Part shown: positions 1 through 10,372 of the stretch, one piece after another
Layout: every line of letters begins with the position of its first letter
How positions within the stretch are numbered: position 1 is the first letter of the stretch
Source of the DNA: Schoenoplectus triqueter
Lineage: Eukaryota > Streptophyta > Magnoliopsida > Poales > Cyperaceae
Direction of reading: 5' to 3'
Length of the DNA: 61,594 nucleotides
Assembly: GCA_964058805.1 (NCBI GenBank)
Contig: CAXKVV010001177.1
Coordinates: forward strand, 1-61,594
Notes under the pieces: generated by a model
What the model was told of the DNA's origin: nothing
What the model saw: only the letters and a program-made list of their open reading frames with translations
The model's database searches: none
Program-made: the position numbers and the translations under genes

Positions 1-323
1 TTCAAAAAAGACTCAAAATCCTCCATGACAGCTGCTTCTCTATCCACCATGCTAGTTTGTGGTCTTGATGTCTTACTTCCAGTTCCACTGCTTGCATTCA
101 CCACCTCCATCTGCGACTGTGCCATTATAGGCACTGTCGGTCTTGGTGCTTGTGGCCCCATTGGAGAAGTACGAGGCATCGCTCCTGTCTTTGAGTCCTT
201 ACCAGTAAACTGGTGCACTACAGACTTGAAATTGGCTTCATCAATCTTCACAAATTGCGTCTCTATGATAGTCACCTTCACTTGTTTATTAGCTTGCAAC
301 TGCTTTCTCAAATCATTCGACAT
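1..323 (-). CDS. VQ-motif protein with VH variant (VQ-a), partial at window edge
   Basis: Reading leftwards from ATG at 323-321, the frame stays open to the window edge (107 codons), so the C-terminus is missing. The protein starts MSNDLRKQLQ and has the VQ-family core at residues 32-41, FKSVVHQFTG, fitting FxxxVQxxTG except that His replaces Gln at position 37. The preceding VKVTIIETQFVKIDEANF aligns with VKVTFIDTTFVKVDAPNF in VQ-d, which supports both family and start. After the motif comes a Pro/Ser/Thr/Met-rich tail, and the last visible residues are DFESFL. VQ proteins are small nuclear cofactors that bind WRKY DNA-binding domains through this motif. A TTTATAAAA-like box lies at 691-700, far upstream, so its role is unsure. 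The plus-strand frame across the same bases (25-396) has no recognisable content. Family assignment is strong; expression and the true C-terminus are unknown. Confidence 0.82.
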   Translation of the reverse strand, partial: MSNDLRKQLQANKQVKVTIIETQFVKIDEANFKSVVHQFTGKDSKTGAMPRTSPMGPQAPRPTVPIMAQSQMEVVNASSGTGSKTSRPQTSMVDREAAVMEDFESFL

Positions 324-2649
324 GATGGGAGACCTCAAACGCAAATTTCTTTTTCAACTTTCGGTGAGTTGCACAATTGAGAAATGCAACCAGTGAAAGA
401 AGAAAAGAATCTCGTGTTTCAAAGTTCAAAACTTCAAATCACGCAAAGTTAGCAATGGATGTGACAAAATTACAAAGAACGAAGCAGTTACACTGATTAT
501 GGGTTTACTGGTTTTAAGGAGGCAGTTAGATTCCTTGCTTATGTACTATGCTGCCTTGTGGTCTCGTGGAAGGAGCAGTTATTATTTGGCGGTTACGAAG
601 TAGTTGGAATTGGTACTGCAAGTCTACAAGTCAAATATGGTGCGTTACAGCACGTGTGGATTTTAAATTGTCTAATATGGTGCTTTACGCTTTTTATAAA
701 GTAGGTTCTAATTGTCTCCGGAGAAAAGTCAAGTTAGAATTATTTACTTTGCACACTTAATTCAGAATGGGTCTTGTATTTAATTGATTGTCGAATTAAT
801 TTGTTGATATTATTACAAATTAATTGAGTTCAATTCAAATTGATATTTCTAGTTAATTAAATTTTATGTTATTTTTTTCAGTCCATTCAATCCGTAATGT
901 ATAAAGGGCTGTTAGGATTCATCTGTACTGAAATGTATAAGATGGGAGCAGCAGAATCTCTCAATTTCTGGTTACTTGACTGCTTGTTGATTTTTATATA
1001 TAATTTTTTTAATGCAACCCTGCAAATGCGTGACGTTAGTTTTTGTACTATCATTGTGTTAACTTATATTTTAGGAAATAAAAATATATAATAGATGGAA
1101 CAAGGAACATTCCTTCTTAACCACGTACTGTAAAATATAAAACCGCTTATATTAACGAAATAAATTAATATCACTAATTCAGAAGAGGGAATAAAAGCGA
1201 TTACTCCATTATCATTTTCTCAAGATAATTGTGTATATCTAAGAAAACTATCAATTTAATCGACCTTGAGTTAATAAAAAAATTCTTAGGTTAAGGAATT
1301 AATTTTCACTTAATTAGTCTTGTGTAAAATTAATCCATGCCAATCATTCTTATCATTAATAATCAACCAAAAGCTTTAAATACATAAAGGTCGAGAATAA
1401 TAATTCAATCCTTCATCGGCTTCATCACCATGCATCATGTAGAGTAGCAGAATAACAACAAATTTAATTTTCTTTCATTTTGCTTCTAATATTGTTCGTA
1501 ACATCAAGGTTATAACAGTGATGCACAAAAGATCCTAATTATTTTTCTCTCTTATTGAGTTTAGTGATGACATGATCAGCGTTGAATATATATTCAAATT
1601 CAAATTCAAATATATGGGAATTACAGTAGCGAATTGGGGCCTGACAGGTCATCATTCTCTTCTGGATGATGGCTCTGTGTTGCTTCAGTGCAGCTATCAA
1701 GAAAGAAAACTATTATGAGCCAATAATCAATTGCCATGTCAGCAAGAGACCACCTCGAACTTCAACCCTGAAATAATAAGTTTCATAAATACATCCTTTT
1801 TAAATTTTGAACAAATTTTTCCTTATTTCTTTACGTTAATGTTCACAATTTAAAGAAAACATTCATGTCAAAAAAAAAAACTTTTAAAATCTTGACATTG
1901 CGTTATGACTCAGCGTATAGACTCTATACGTCTTGAATCGGCAATTCATCTTCTTCTTTTTTTTTACACTACTTTTAGATTACAGGCAATAAGTTAAAAC
2001 TATATTTATGACTTTAGGTGGACGTTGCACTTGAACTCTAACTCTAATTTCCGTGTTCTAATGGATGAAAATATTTTTCCAAAAAATATAATAGTTTACT
2101 TCAAAGTAGAAATAGTTTTGTCAAAATTTGAAAAGAGGGCTATATCTGTAAAAACTAATTTTGCTAGGGCTACAAAAAAATTGTTTATGTAGTTTGTGGG
2201 GGACAAATGCAAGCAGACGATCTCTGACTAGTCAACCCGACTAAACTTGGAAAATCATTCTATCGGATTCGATCAGTACATGACTACATGTTAGCCCGTT
2301 AGCAAGGTGGATCAGGAATCCTACAATAAAAAGAAATAGTCATTTGCAAAGTTAAAATAAAATACCAAATTAGAGAAATTAATAAAAACTCTCAATAAGA
2401 TGCGCTTACAAAAAAATAAAGAAAAATAAAAAGGTGCGGATTCATTGCAATTGTTCATATGACAATTTTGATATTTTCAAATAAATTAAATAAATATCAG
2501 AAATAAAAAATATAAACATATTCTTCTAACCTTTACCGTTCTTTATGTTTCATCTAATTTATAAGTCTTTGACATTCTAACAAATACCATCAAAATTATA
2601 AAATTTGCTTTTGCAAATTCAATTGTTCTAATTAAATAACAAAAGAACA
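324..2649. other. AT-rich intergenic DNA upstream of VQ-a
   Basis: I see no coding frame with recognisable protein content, no RNA gene and no complete transposon. Short ATG frames at 548-760 and 897-1091 have composition typical of chance frames. The first few hundred bases should hold the 5' UTR and promoter of VQ-a. Confidence 0.5.
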
Positions 2650-2658
2650 TAAATTATA

Positions 2659-3537
2659 GGATTAATTTCTCCCATCTCCTTTAACTCTTTTTGGTTTCCT
2701 TATTCCTCCATGTACTCTTTAATTTATCTTATATATCACTTAACTCTTACAAATATTTATTTTATGCCATTCTAATTAATTAGATGAGCTAATTTATTAC
2801 GTTCTCTTTAAAAATCTAAGTTCAGCCTTTTTTTTAAAAGGCTAAAATGCCCCTCTTCTCTTGTTTCTCCATTATATATTCAATAGGGTGTCAAAATTTA
2901 ATCCGTCCTGAACTTGACCTGATCCGAGATGATCTGAGAATAAATGAGTCAGATATGAGTCAAAAAAATTTAATCCGTCATGAATTGCTTAATTATATAT
3001 ACAGTAACCAAGATTAATTATATATTAATTAATATTATGTTACTTAAAATATATAAAAATGATTAATATTTATTTATTTATTTATTTCATTTGTTTTAGA
3101 TCTGATCAGTTCAAAAAAAATTTGACCCGATTTTAAACAGGTCGGGTATTTTTGATGAAGAAATAATAATAAAATAATGATGATTTAATCTAAACCGACC
3201 AAATTCATTGACACCTCTAATATTTAATTTGTAAGTCTTATTGATTTAAACACCAACCTCTCTTCAAAATTGAGAATCTCCTCATTATGTCAGATGTAAT
3301 GCATGTGCGTCCAATATCCTCATTCTGCCTAATAAGAGAGCAAGGACATTTTTAGCCTTTTTTTCTTTTTTTTTTTAACAAAAGACTAAAGGGAACACAA
3401 TAAATTAGCTCATCTAATTAATTAGAGGGACATAAAAGAAATATTTGTAAGAGTGAAGTAATATATAACATAAAGAGTAAAAAGAACGAAACAAAAAAAA
3501 ATCAAGAAGAGTTGTAGGGTACATGAGAAATTAATCC
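2659..3537. mobile_element. Non-autonomous MULE-like foldback element
   Basis: The outermost 13 bases are perfect inverted repeats (GGATTAATTTCTC at 2659, its complement ending at 3537). Imperfect inverted arms of roughly 150 bp follow on each side. The flanks are a perfect 9-bp direct repeat, TAAATTATA (2650-2658 and 3538-3546), the duplication size typical of Mutator-like elements. No coding capacity is seen. A second element, 2884-3219, sits in the interior. Confidence 0.75.
2884..3219. mobile_element. Small hAT-like element nested in the MULE-like element
   Basis: It begins TAGGGTGTCAAAATT and ends ATTGACACCTCTA, an imperfect terminal inverted repeat. The flanking octamers ATATTCAA (2876-2883) and ATATTTAA (3220-3227) match at 7 of 8 bases, as for a slightly diverged hAT-size duplication. 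The interior is rich in GACCTGATCCGA-like repeats also seen near 28.6, 31.6 and 46.5-47.7 kb, so this is one member of a dispersed family. Confidence 0.55.
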
Positions 3538-3546
3538 TAAATTATA

Positions 3547-4144
3547 ATGAAATTTTAAACAAAATAAATAAATATATAAGTTCAATATATATTTATAGAC
3601 TTTTTAATTTTTAAATCATTTGCATCCATCAATACTATACATCGGAACAACAACAAATAACTCGATTAACAATGAGTGACATTTTCAATTGCATTAAATT
3701 TGGTATGATGCATATTTAACTACAGATGGCATATGAATATCTTTTTTATTTTTTTTAATAGTTATATTGTATGTTTGATGGTTTTTAAATTAGTTTGTCA
3801 ATTCGACATAATCCGTACTTGTCTTTCCATTTATTTTTTTTATATTGACGAGGTTAGCAGGTGCCACCGGTCATGAAAGACAGAAAAATATACTTGATTG
3901 AGACAACCACTGTTACATTCTTAAAACCTTTTTATATCTGAAAGTCTTAAATCTGAACGCATCCATGATATTTTCTGACAACATAAAATTGTAATAGTAA
4001 CGAAACTAGCATATATGGTCATTAATTAAGAAATTCTCCTAATAATAAACCAAACCATCTTCGTTCTCACTCTCTGGTCCTTAGTCGTCCCTCCTCTCCC
4101 AGTTGCCAGATCAAAAACTCTTGCAACGAATTGGGAAGATGAGA
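3547..4144. other. Intergenic DNA left of the large MULE
   Basis: Nothing recognisable is seen: AT-rich sequence with no frame of interest, ending at the 9-bp duplication at 4145-4153. Confidence 0.5.
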
Positions 4145-4153
4145 CCGGATTGG

Positions 4154-4240
4154 CAGTTTTTATTATAAATAATAATTAATAAATTAATAATATTAATAAT
4201 AAGAGTGAGAACTGATAATTTTCAAAAATACGAACCAAAC
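4154..4240 (+). repeat. Left terminal inverted repeat of the MULE
   Basis: It pairs with 23612-23698 on the opposite strand. The first 25 bases are identical, the middle diverges in an AT-rich stretch, and CAAAAATACGAA recurs near the inner end of both. Each copy is 87 bp long, measured to the first palindrome. Confidence 0.88.
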
Positions 4241-4383
4241 CGCGCCACTGCTAGTGGCGCGTTTGGAAACGCGCCACTGCCAGTGGCGTCTTTCACAAAC
4301 GCGCCACTGGCAGTGGCGTCTTTCACCAAACGCGCCACTGGCAGTGGCGCGTTTCCTCAGACCACGCCAGTGCCAGTGGCGCC
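4241..4383 (+). promoter_or_regulatory. Array of five GC-rich palindromes next to the left TIR
   Basis: Five copies of a near-palindrome, consensus GCGCCACTGGCAGTGGCGC (9-bp arms around one base), lie at 4241-4260, 4270-4290, 4300-4320, 4331-4350 and 4363-4383, spaced about 30 bp. The fifth is degenerate. The block ends just before the TATA box at 4393. The same palindrome occurs twice at the other end of the element. Possible roles (inference) are transposase binding sites, promoter elements or silencing targets. Confidence 0.8.
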
Positions 4384-4392
4384 TATCTTTGC

Positions 4393-4400
4393 TATAAATA
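4393..4400 (+). promoter_or_regulatory. TATA box of the MULE transposase gene
   Basis: GCTATAAATACC gives a canonical TATAAATA about 80 bp before the ATG at 4479 and directly after the palindrome array. The spacing suits transcription starting near 4430 and a leader of about 50 bases. Confidence 0.7.
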
Positions 4401-4478
4401 CCAGCCCCGTCGGTTCATTTATCACAACCACAAAAACAACCAACATCCAATTACAACAAACATCCATTTTTCTTCCAA

Positions 4479-6278
4479 ATGCTACCAGATTTAAATTATA
4501 ATCCCGATGAAGAAAATTATACTGCAGAACAACCGAGCGGCAGTAAATTTTTGACGGGAATATTTCCAAACCAGAATGAAACCAATTCCTATCCAACCCA
4601 CGATCAAATCAATTCATATCAAACCTACGATCAAACTAATTCCTATCCAACCCTCGATCAAACCAATTCCTATCAAACCCACGATCAAATCAATTCCTAT
4701 CAAACCTACGATCAAACCAATTCCTATCCAACCCTCGATCAAACCAATTCCTATCCAACCCACGATCAAAATAATTCCTATCCAACCCTCGATCAAACCA
4801 ATTCCTATCAAACCTACGATCAAACCAATTCCTATCCAACCCTCGATCAAACCAATTCCTATCAAACCTACGATCAAACCAATTCCTATCCTACCTACGA
4901 TCAAACCAATTTATATCCGTATCCAGCTATTTACAGTAACAATATAATTTATCAACAACCAAACCCAGCGGTGCCACTATATAATTTTTTTGGCGGTAGT
5001 AGTAGTACTACGTCTGGCTGTAATTTAGCTGATAATATTGATGACAGAAGTAGTGTTGATCCAACGATAATGGAATTAAGTGATGATCAGGATGAGCAAG
5101 ATGATGGCGGTCCGTATTATTCAAATGAAGAAGAAACAGGAGAGGATTACACTGACCACTCGGATTTTTCGATCGATGAATCTGAAGATGAGGAAATTCA
5201 GAGATGCGATACCACATTGTTAGTTACCGGACGAACTGAGAGACACCATCCCGTAGAAGCGTTAAATAATTTTGAGATGTTTGACCGTTTAGGCGCGAAT
5301 GAATATCTTTTAGGACTCGATGATGAGTTAGCTGAAAATAGAATATTTGCTTCTAAATCGGCTTTAAAGTGGGTAATTTGTGATTGGAGTGTTAGGAAAA
5401 ACGTTCAATATTGGGTACAAGAAAGTTGTAAAACACGACTTATTATGAAATGCAAAGAAGGTAGTTGTCCTTGGAGATTATACGCTAGACCTGAAGAGGG
5501 CTCGACCACATGGAGGATCATCACAAATAAAAACCCCCACAACTGTAGAAGACCACCAGGAGACCGCAAACACTTACAACTCACATCTAATTTGATTGCA
5601 GGATGTGTTCGACAACATTTAAAGAAGGATCTCTCTCTAACAGTTCAACAAATCGGTATGATTATAGAAACAAAATATCCCGGTGTGGCACCGACATACG
5701 GTAAACTTTGGCGTGGCCGAGAAAGAGCAATTGAACAATTATTTGGCACTTGGGAAGGATCATATACATTGCTTCCACAGATATTGGAGGCGATTGCTCG
5801 GACTACTCCAGGTACAAAATTTAAATTATTGACGTGTGATACTTCGGATAATAATGTAAAAATGTTTAAATCCATAGTTTGGGCTTATGGACCGTGCATT
5901 GCAGCGTTTAAACATTTAAGACCCGTTATAACTATTGACGCTGGATTCTTATCGGGCCGTTATAAGGGTAGATTATTGATGGCGTGTGGATACGATGCAG
6001 AGAATAAAATCATTCCTCTAGCATTTGGAATCGTGGATGCAGAAAATGTGGACAATTGGGGTTGGTTCATGCGATGGGTCCGTAATGAAGTGATCCAATG
6101 TAATATGAAAATATGTGTTATATCCGACCGTCATAGGGGAATAAAGGGAGTTTTTGCATGCATGGAGAGGCGGTACACCGGTATTGCATGCAACACGTCG
6201 CAGATAATTTATATAAGGAAGCCGGAAAAACTGGAAAGAAAGAAGATAATCTCAGAGATGATTTCCGAAGAAGACTAG
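4479..6278 (+). pseudogene. MULE transposase, exon 1 up to the frameshift
   Basis: The frame starts MLPDLNYNPD and runs 599 codons, but the last ones (after about 6150) are a frameshifted tail. Residues 35-142 are 12 copies of a nonapeptide like TNSYPTLDQ, encoded by a 27-bp tandem repeat. An acidic, Ser-rich linker follows. Next is a WRKY-GCM1-type zinc finger with C325-x4-C330 and H354-x-C356, as in MuDR-family DNA-binding domains. The MULE transposase core follows with the first catalytic Asp at residue 487 (TIDAGFLSGRYKG) and the second at 550 (ISDRHRGIKG). The protein would act in the nucleus to bind the element ends and excise and insert it. The start suits the TATA box at 4393. The frame is lost around 6150-6180, where similarity moves to the frame beginning at 6158, so this copy cannot give a full enzyme. 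Confidence 0.9.
4581..4904 (+). repeat. 27-bp minisatellite coding for Asn/Ser/Tyr/Gln-rich nonapeptides
   Basis: Twelve in-frame 27-bp units encode variants of TNSYPTLDQ or TNSYQTYDQ, followed by a decayed thirteenth. All copy-number changes keep the frame, and the other five frames across it are open only because the unit is a multiple of three. The product segment is low-complexity and probably disordered. Confidence 0.9.
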
Positions 6279-6659
6279 CGAACAAAAAGAAACCGCGTCA
6301 TTTCGTAGAAAGATGGCGAATTTTGAGGAAATCAAATAGAAAAGCTTATGATTTTTTAAAAAAAGTCGGCAGAAGATTAGAAAATGATGATAAAGAACCT
6401 CCTAATTTTGCTTCGTGGGCACAAACGTATGATGGAGGACATCGATGGGGTATAATGACCAGCAATGGTTCTGAAGCTCTGAATAGCGTCTTCAGAGTTG
6501 AACGAACTTTACCGGTTGCAGCAATTGTGGAGGGAACATGGTATAAATGTGCTAAATGGTTCGATAAGAGGGAAATGGAAGCAATGAACCTGCATAGAGC
6601 ATGCAAGCAATGGCCAAAAAAAATTGATGACATCTTGGCAAAACGTGACGACAAAGCAG
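6158..6659 (+). pseudogene. MULE transposase, end of exon 1 after the frameshift
   Basis: This frame (MHGEAVHRYCMQHVADNLYK) continues the transposase. AVHRYCMQHVADN is the conserved C/H block after the second Asp in MULE transposases. TSNGSEALNSVFR carries the likely catalytic Glu, encoded at 6473-6475. Coding ends at the donor AAAGCAG/GTTCGTG (6659/6660). The upstream part lies in another frame, so an indel near 6150-6180 separates them. The ATG at 6158 is internal to the ancestral protein and not a natural start. It joins the next exon in phase after removal of an 83-base intron (6660-6742). Confidence 0.87.
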
Positions 6660-6742
6660 GTTCGTGTTGATATTATTTTACTATATTTTACAAAATTTTG
6701 AACATATCGTGATATCTTTTGTATTTGTTTCAATAATTATAG

Positions 6743-7640
6743 CTCGTATGAACGTAATTCCACTCGGAACTGCTCGAGGAGAATATGAGGTTCATGTGCT
6801 TGGTGAGAGGATCGAGAGTGGAGGGTATGGACCGTTCAAGTACACTGTTACAATTTCGAGTGAACGACGCACTCGAGATGACCCACAATTGCCGGAACCG
6901 CACTGCACGTGTGATTGTCAAAAACCTCAACTGACTGGGATACCCTGCTCTCACGTAATTGCTGTATGCCAACATAGAAACTTTGATGTGTACGGTTTCA
7001 TAGATGAGCGATACAATACAGCTCACCTACTGAATACTTGGTCCGGACAATTTCATTGTTACGGTGATCAATAAGTTTGGCCGCCATATCTTGGAGAAAC
7101 TATAATACCAGATAAAGAACTGATAAAAATTGGTCGGCGTGCGAATGTTAGACGTCGAATGATAATGGATGAGATGGAGGGCAGGATACGGGGTCGAGGT
7201 AGAACGAGAAATATACAGTCTTCTGAAGGTGGGTCATATCGAAGAGATGAAATGAGTCGTGACCTACTTCCAATGGATACATTACAATCAGGACGGCATA
7301 GGAGTAGGGCTTCAAGTCCCACAACAAACAGAAGAACCCAAACTTCTCGAAATACTTTGCAATCAGCGAGACACTCAACTAGTTATGATCCAAGAGATAA
7401 CAACAGAATAACTCAAACTGGGCGAGATGCCTTACAATCAGCGAGACACTCAACTAGTTATGATCTAAGAGATAACAACAGAATAACTCAAACTTCTCGA
7501 GATGCCTTGCAATCAACGAGATTCTCAACTGGTCATGATCAAGAAAGACAAGCTGTCAATGCTTCAACTAGGGGTGCTAGAGGAAATAATTTTGGAGGTA
7601 GAATCTTAAATTTTTTCACACGGAGGAAAAAAAATGATGT
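6743..7640 (+). pseudogene. MULE transposase, exon 2: SWIM zinc finger and repetitive C-terminus, with internal TAA
   Basis: The acceptor TTATAG/CTCGTATG at 6742/6743 opens the frame ARMNVIPLGTARGEYEVHV. The SWIM zinc finger (CTCDC, then IPCSHVIAVC) is encoded around 6903-6970 and is the normal C-terminal module of MuDR-type transposases. A TAA at 7072-7074 interrupts the frame, yet the same frame continues at once with VWPPYLGETIIPDKEL, the conserved block expected after the SWIM finger. The TAA is therefore a nonsense mutation (CAA to TAA would explain it). The C-terminus is Arg/Ser/Gln-rich with about two and a half copies of a unit like TQTSRDALQSARHSTSYD. The open frame runs to 7740 but its last part lies in AT-rich tandem repeats, so the true stop or a further donor near 7635 is unclear. 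Confidence 0.83.
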
Positions 7641-7669
7641 ATGTTTTTTTTGTACTATATGTGTGTTGT

Positions 7670-7850
7670 ATTTAAGCAAGGTTATGTTGTATTTAAGCAG
7701 AAAATATGTTGTATTTAAGCAGAAAATATGTTGTATTTAAGCAGAAAACAATATCCATAATAAAAAAACAACATATAAAAAAATATCCATAATAAAACAA
7801 TATCCATAATAAAAAAAAACAATATCCATAATAAAAAAACAACATATAAA
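7670..7850. repeat. Short tandem repeats between the convergent MULE genes
   Basis: About four copies of a 22-bp unit (TTGTATTTAAGCAGAAAATA) at 7665-7748 are followed by several copies of AATATCCATAATAAAAAAAC with interspersed ACAACATATAAA up to 7850. The stretch separates the transposase 3' end from the PMD stop codon (7851-7853), so it probably holds both polyadenylation regions. Confidence 0.75.
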
Positions 7851-10211
7851 CTACTCCTGACGACGCCTAACATATCGACGTGCTCTCGGACGTGTCTGTA
7901 AAAATAAAGACGGTATATCAGTGAGCTGCTTATTTTTTGTAAACATTTAATATTTACTAAGTTGTAGAATAAACAACTAACCACGCTAGGTGTATATCGA
8001 GGAGGCGGATGTACGTCACGCTGCTCCCGACCATGAGCAAGTGGAGTGAAATCTCGTGTCTGTACAGGCTCTGCAGCATCATCCTGGATATGCGATGACT
8101 CTCCAGGCCCAGAAGGATAACCATACTGGGCTGGATCATAATGTTGGCTGTACTGCGGATCCCATTGCGGTACATGATCCATCGGCATCTGCTAGGTCTG
8201 TGAGAAATGCTGAGTGCCGAATGGATCCGAGAACTGTGCACCCGATGGATCAGGAAACTCAACAGACAACCTAGCCATAACTTCGTTCCAATCGTAGTTC
8301 TCAGCCATCTGTTAATACAGTTTAAATTATTTAAATTATGCTATTAATACAATTCAAATTATGCTATTAATACAATTCAAATCATTGAAATCAAGGTATA
8401 CAGTACTTACGTTGTCGAGGAGAGACGTGAAGTCAACAGTCTCATAAGGGAAATGCGGCGGATGAGTAGTGGATGGAGTCGGTGCACTCTCAGTATCACC
8501 CGTCGAATCCGGAATAGCATCAATATCCGTGGGTAATCCCGCCGCAGTAAGAAGCTCGTCCATCTTATGAGGCATGCCTGCATCCTCAAAATGCCCCTTG
8601 CAATCGGCGAGCGAAATCTTGCCAAACCGTCTCCATCCCCTAGTGACCGCCCATCGGACCGCCTTCAGCGCACTCTTTGTAACTCTAGCAATCTGTTATA
8701 CAATGATTACATAACACATATTACATAACACATATTACTTATTACCGAATAGTGCATATAGATATATAAATTTTATAAATTTGTAATATACCGTGCGCTG
8801 TCTGTGAGGTACGTGAGGAATGTAGCCAATGTCAGGGATCTCCGCTGTTGAAGGTGTAGGAGGTACGACATCACTCGGATCAAGTGGAGCGCTAGCGGCT
8901 CCATATAAATCATACCACCGTCGATACCTCCTATAGTCCTCCGCATCCCACTCTTCTTCATCCGGGTCTCGTGGAGGAAGCTCATTCCATATGTCTACAT
9001 ACGCCTGATGATATTGTCTCCAGTTCATATTTTTTTTCTTGAATCCAAGCGCAGATAATTTCTGATGCTCCTCCAGAAATGCCTGTAAAATTAGTTAGTA
9101 TAATTGTGCAAATAATTAGTATAAGAAATAATACATATAAAAATTATAAATGGTAGAATACCTCGGGAAGTGGAGGCGGTACTGCCTGAAGTAAGCCGAA
9201 CTGTCGCCTCACCCGATCCAGATAGTACCACTCTACTATCGGAAAGTAAATAAGTGGAAGCCGACATGTATACGAGTCCATAGAGTCGTCTACGCATGTC
9301 GGCAATAAGTGACGAACAGACTCGTACGGCCTCCAATTGATATGCGTGTGCGGCAGCATAATCAGCTGATCCCTCACGTACTTCACACCGACGTGTGACG
9401 GATTGAGGTATCTGTTCTTATCAAGCGTCCATTTCCTATTATCAGTTCAAATTATAATTAGTGATTACACATATATTTTCATCGATTGATTGATTATTTT
9501 TAAATTAAATTATTACCTGCCAAAAGGCGCACAACTATCACGGTCCAGTGTACCCCAGTCACTGAAAATGAATGCATTTGAGGCAGGTAATGGACGAGCT
9601 GGGGGCAAACGCGTCCAACTCCACAACAACAACAAAAGCCACGGACCACCAATACTCCTCGTCAGTCCTTGGCATGCCACATCAAGACGCCGATATAAAT
9701 AATCAAGTACCGCAGCGCCCCAATTTCTTCTCCTACCGAATTGTAAATCTTCCTATAAATTAAATATTAGTAATAAAAATATTTAATTATGAAACATAAA
9801 TTATTTTAAAATCCTTAAAATACTTACCGTCAAAATCGGTAGAAGAAACGCCGGTACTGAGTCTCCACTGTTGTCGGGGAACATGATACACCCCGCCAAC
9901 TCCAAAGCAAAACCGATCGCATATTGATTAAGACCCTGCTGATCGTCTGCCTCTGGAGCGTGATCAAAGTGGGACCGTAACTCTCGTAGGGAAATAGAAC
10001 GCCTGCAAAATTTTATATTTAGCTTAATCACAGTTTGTGAACGAAAAAAATTAAAATTTTTGTACAGTTTAATAAATTACCTCCCATCTTTGCAGAATGC
10101 TGATATATCATCCTACCCAAATAACTGACGGATGTATGCTGAAAAATCTCCATCAGTATATCCAATCACCGGCTCACCAATGGTGGATAAACCCCACAGA
10201 CATGCGACGTC
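7851..10211 (-). pseudogene. PMD (plant mobile domain) gene, exons 3-10, with two in-frame TAG codons
   Basis: Minus-strand exons bounded by GT/AG sites in consistent phase: 10211-10081, 10002-9828, 9752-9517, 9435-9162, 9082-8792, 8692-8411, 8308-7982 and 7895-7851. They continue exons 1-2 at 22187-21789; the total coding length is 2,088 bases (695 codons plus stop). DVACLWGLSTIGEPVIGYTD in exon 3 is the classic PMD core, and exons 4-6 carry the rest of the domain. Exons 7-9 are acidic and Pro/Ser-rich. Exon 10 ends in a basic tail TRPRARRYVRRRQE. TAG codons at 10113-10115 and 8192-8194 break the frame; both fit CAG to TAG. PMD proteins occur in plant MULE and Gypsy elements and in the host genes MAIN and MAIL1, which act in genome stability and silencing. 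Here the gene converges on the transposase, like a second MuDR gene. Confidence 0.85.
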
Positions 10212-10232
10212 CTAAAAAAATTATATTACTAT

Positions 10233-10326
10233 TGTTAAACCGTGAAATTTAATTAAGAAATAATGATAATAAGGTAATAAATAAATTAATTTAACACAAA
10301 TTAGTAAATAACATAAATCTGCAATA

Positions 10327-10372
<46 letters not shown>

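Noticed and set aside
25..396. 123-codon plus-strand frame with Cys/Leu-rich translation
   Set aside because: It is antisense to VQ-a, whose minus-strand frame shows clear VQ homology.
4205..4501. 98-codon plus-strand frame across the palindrome array
   Set aside because: It translates the GC-rich repeats upstream of and over the TATA box; the transposase start at 4479 lies in another frame.
4576..4947. Long frames on both strands over the 27-bp repeat
   Set aside because: The unit is a multiple of three, so all frames stay open; only the frame continuing into the transposase is supported.
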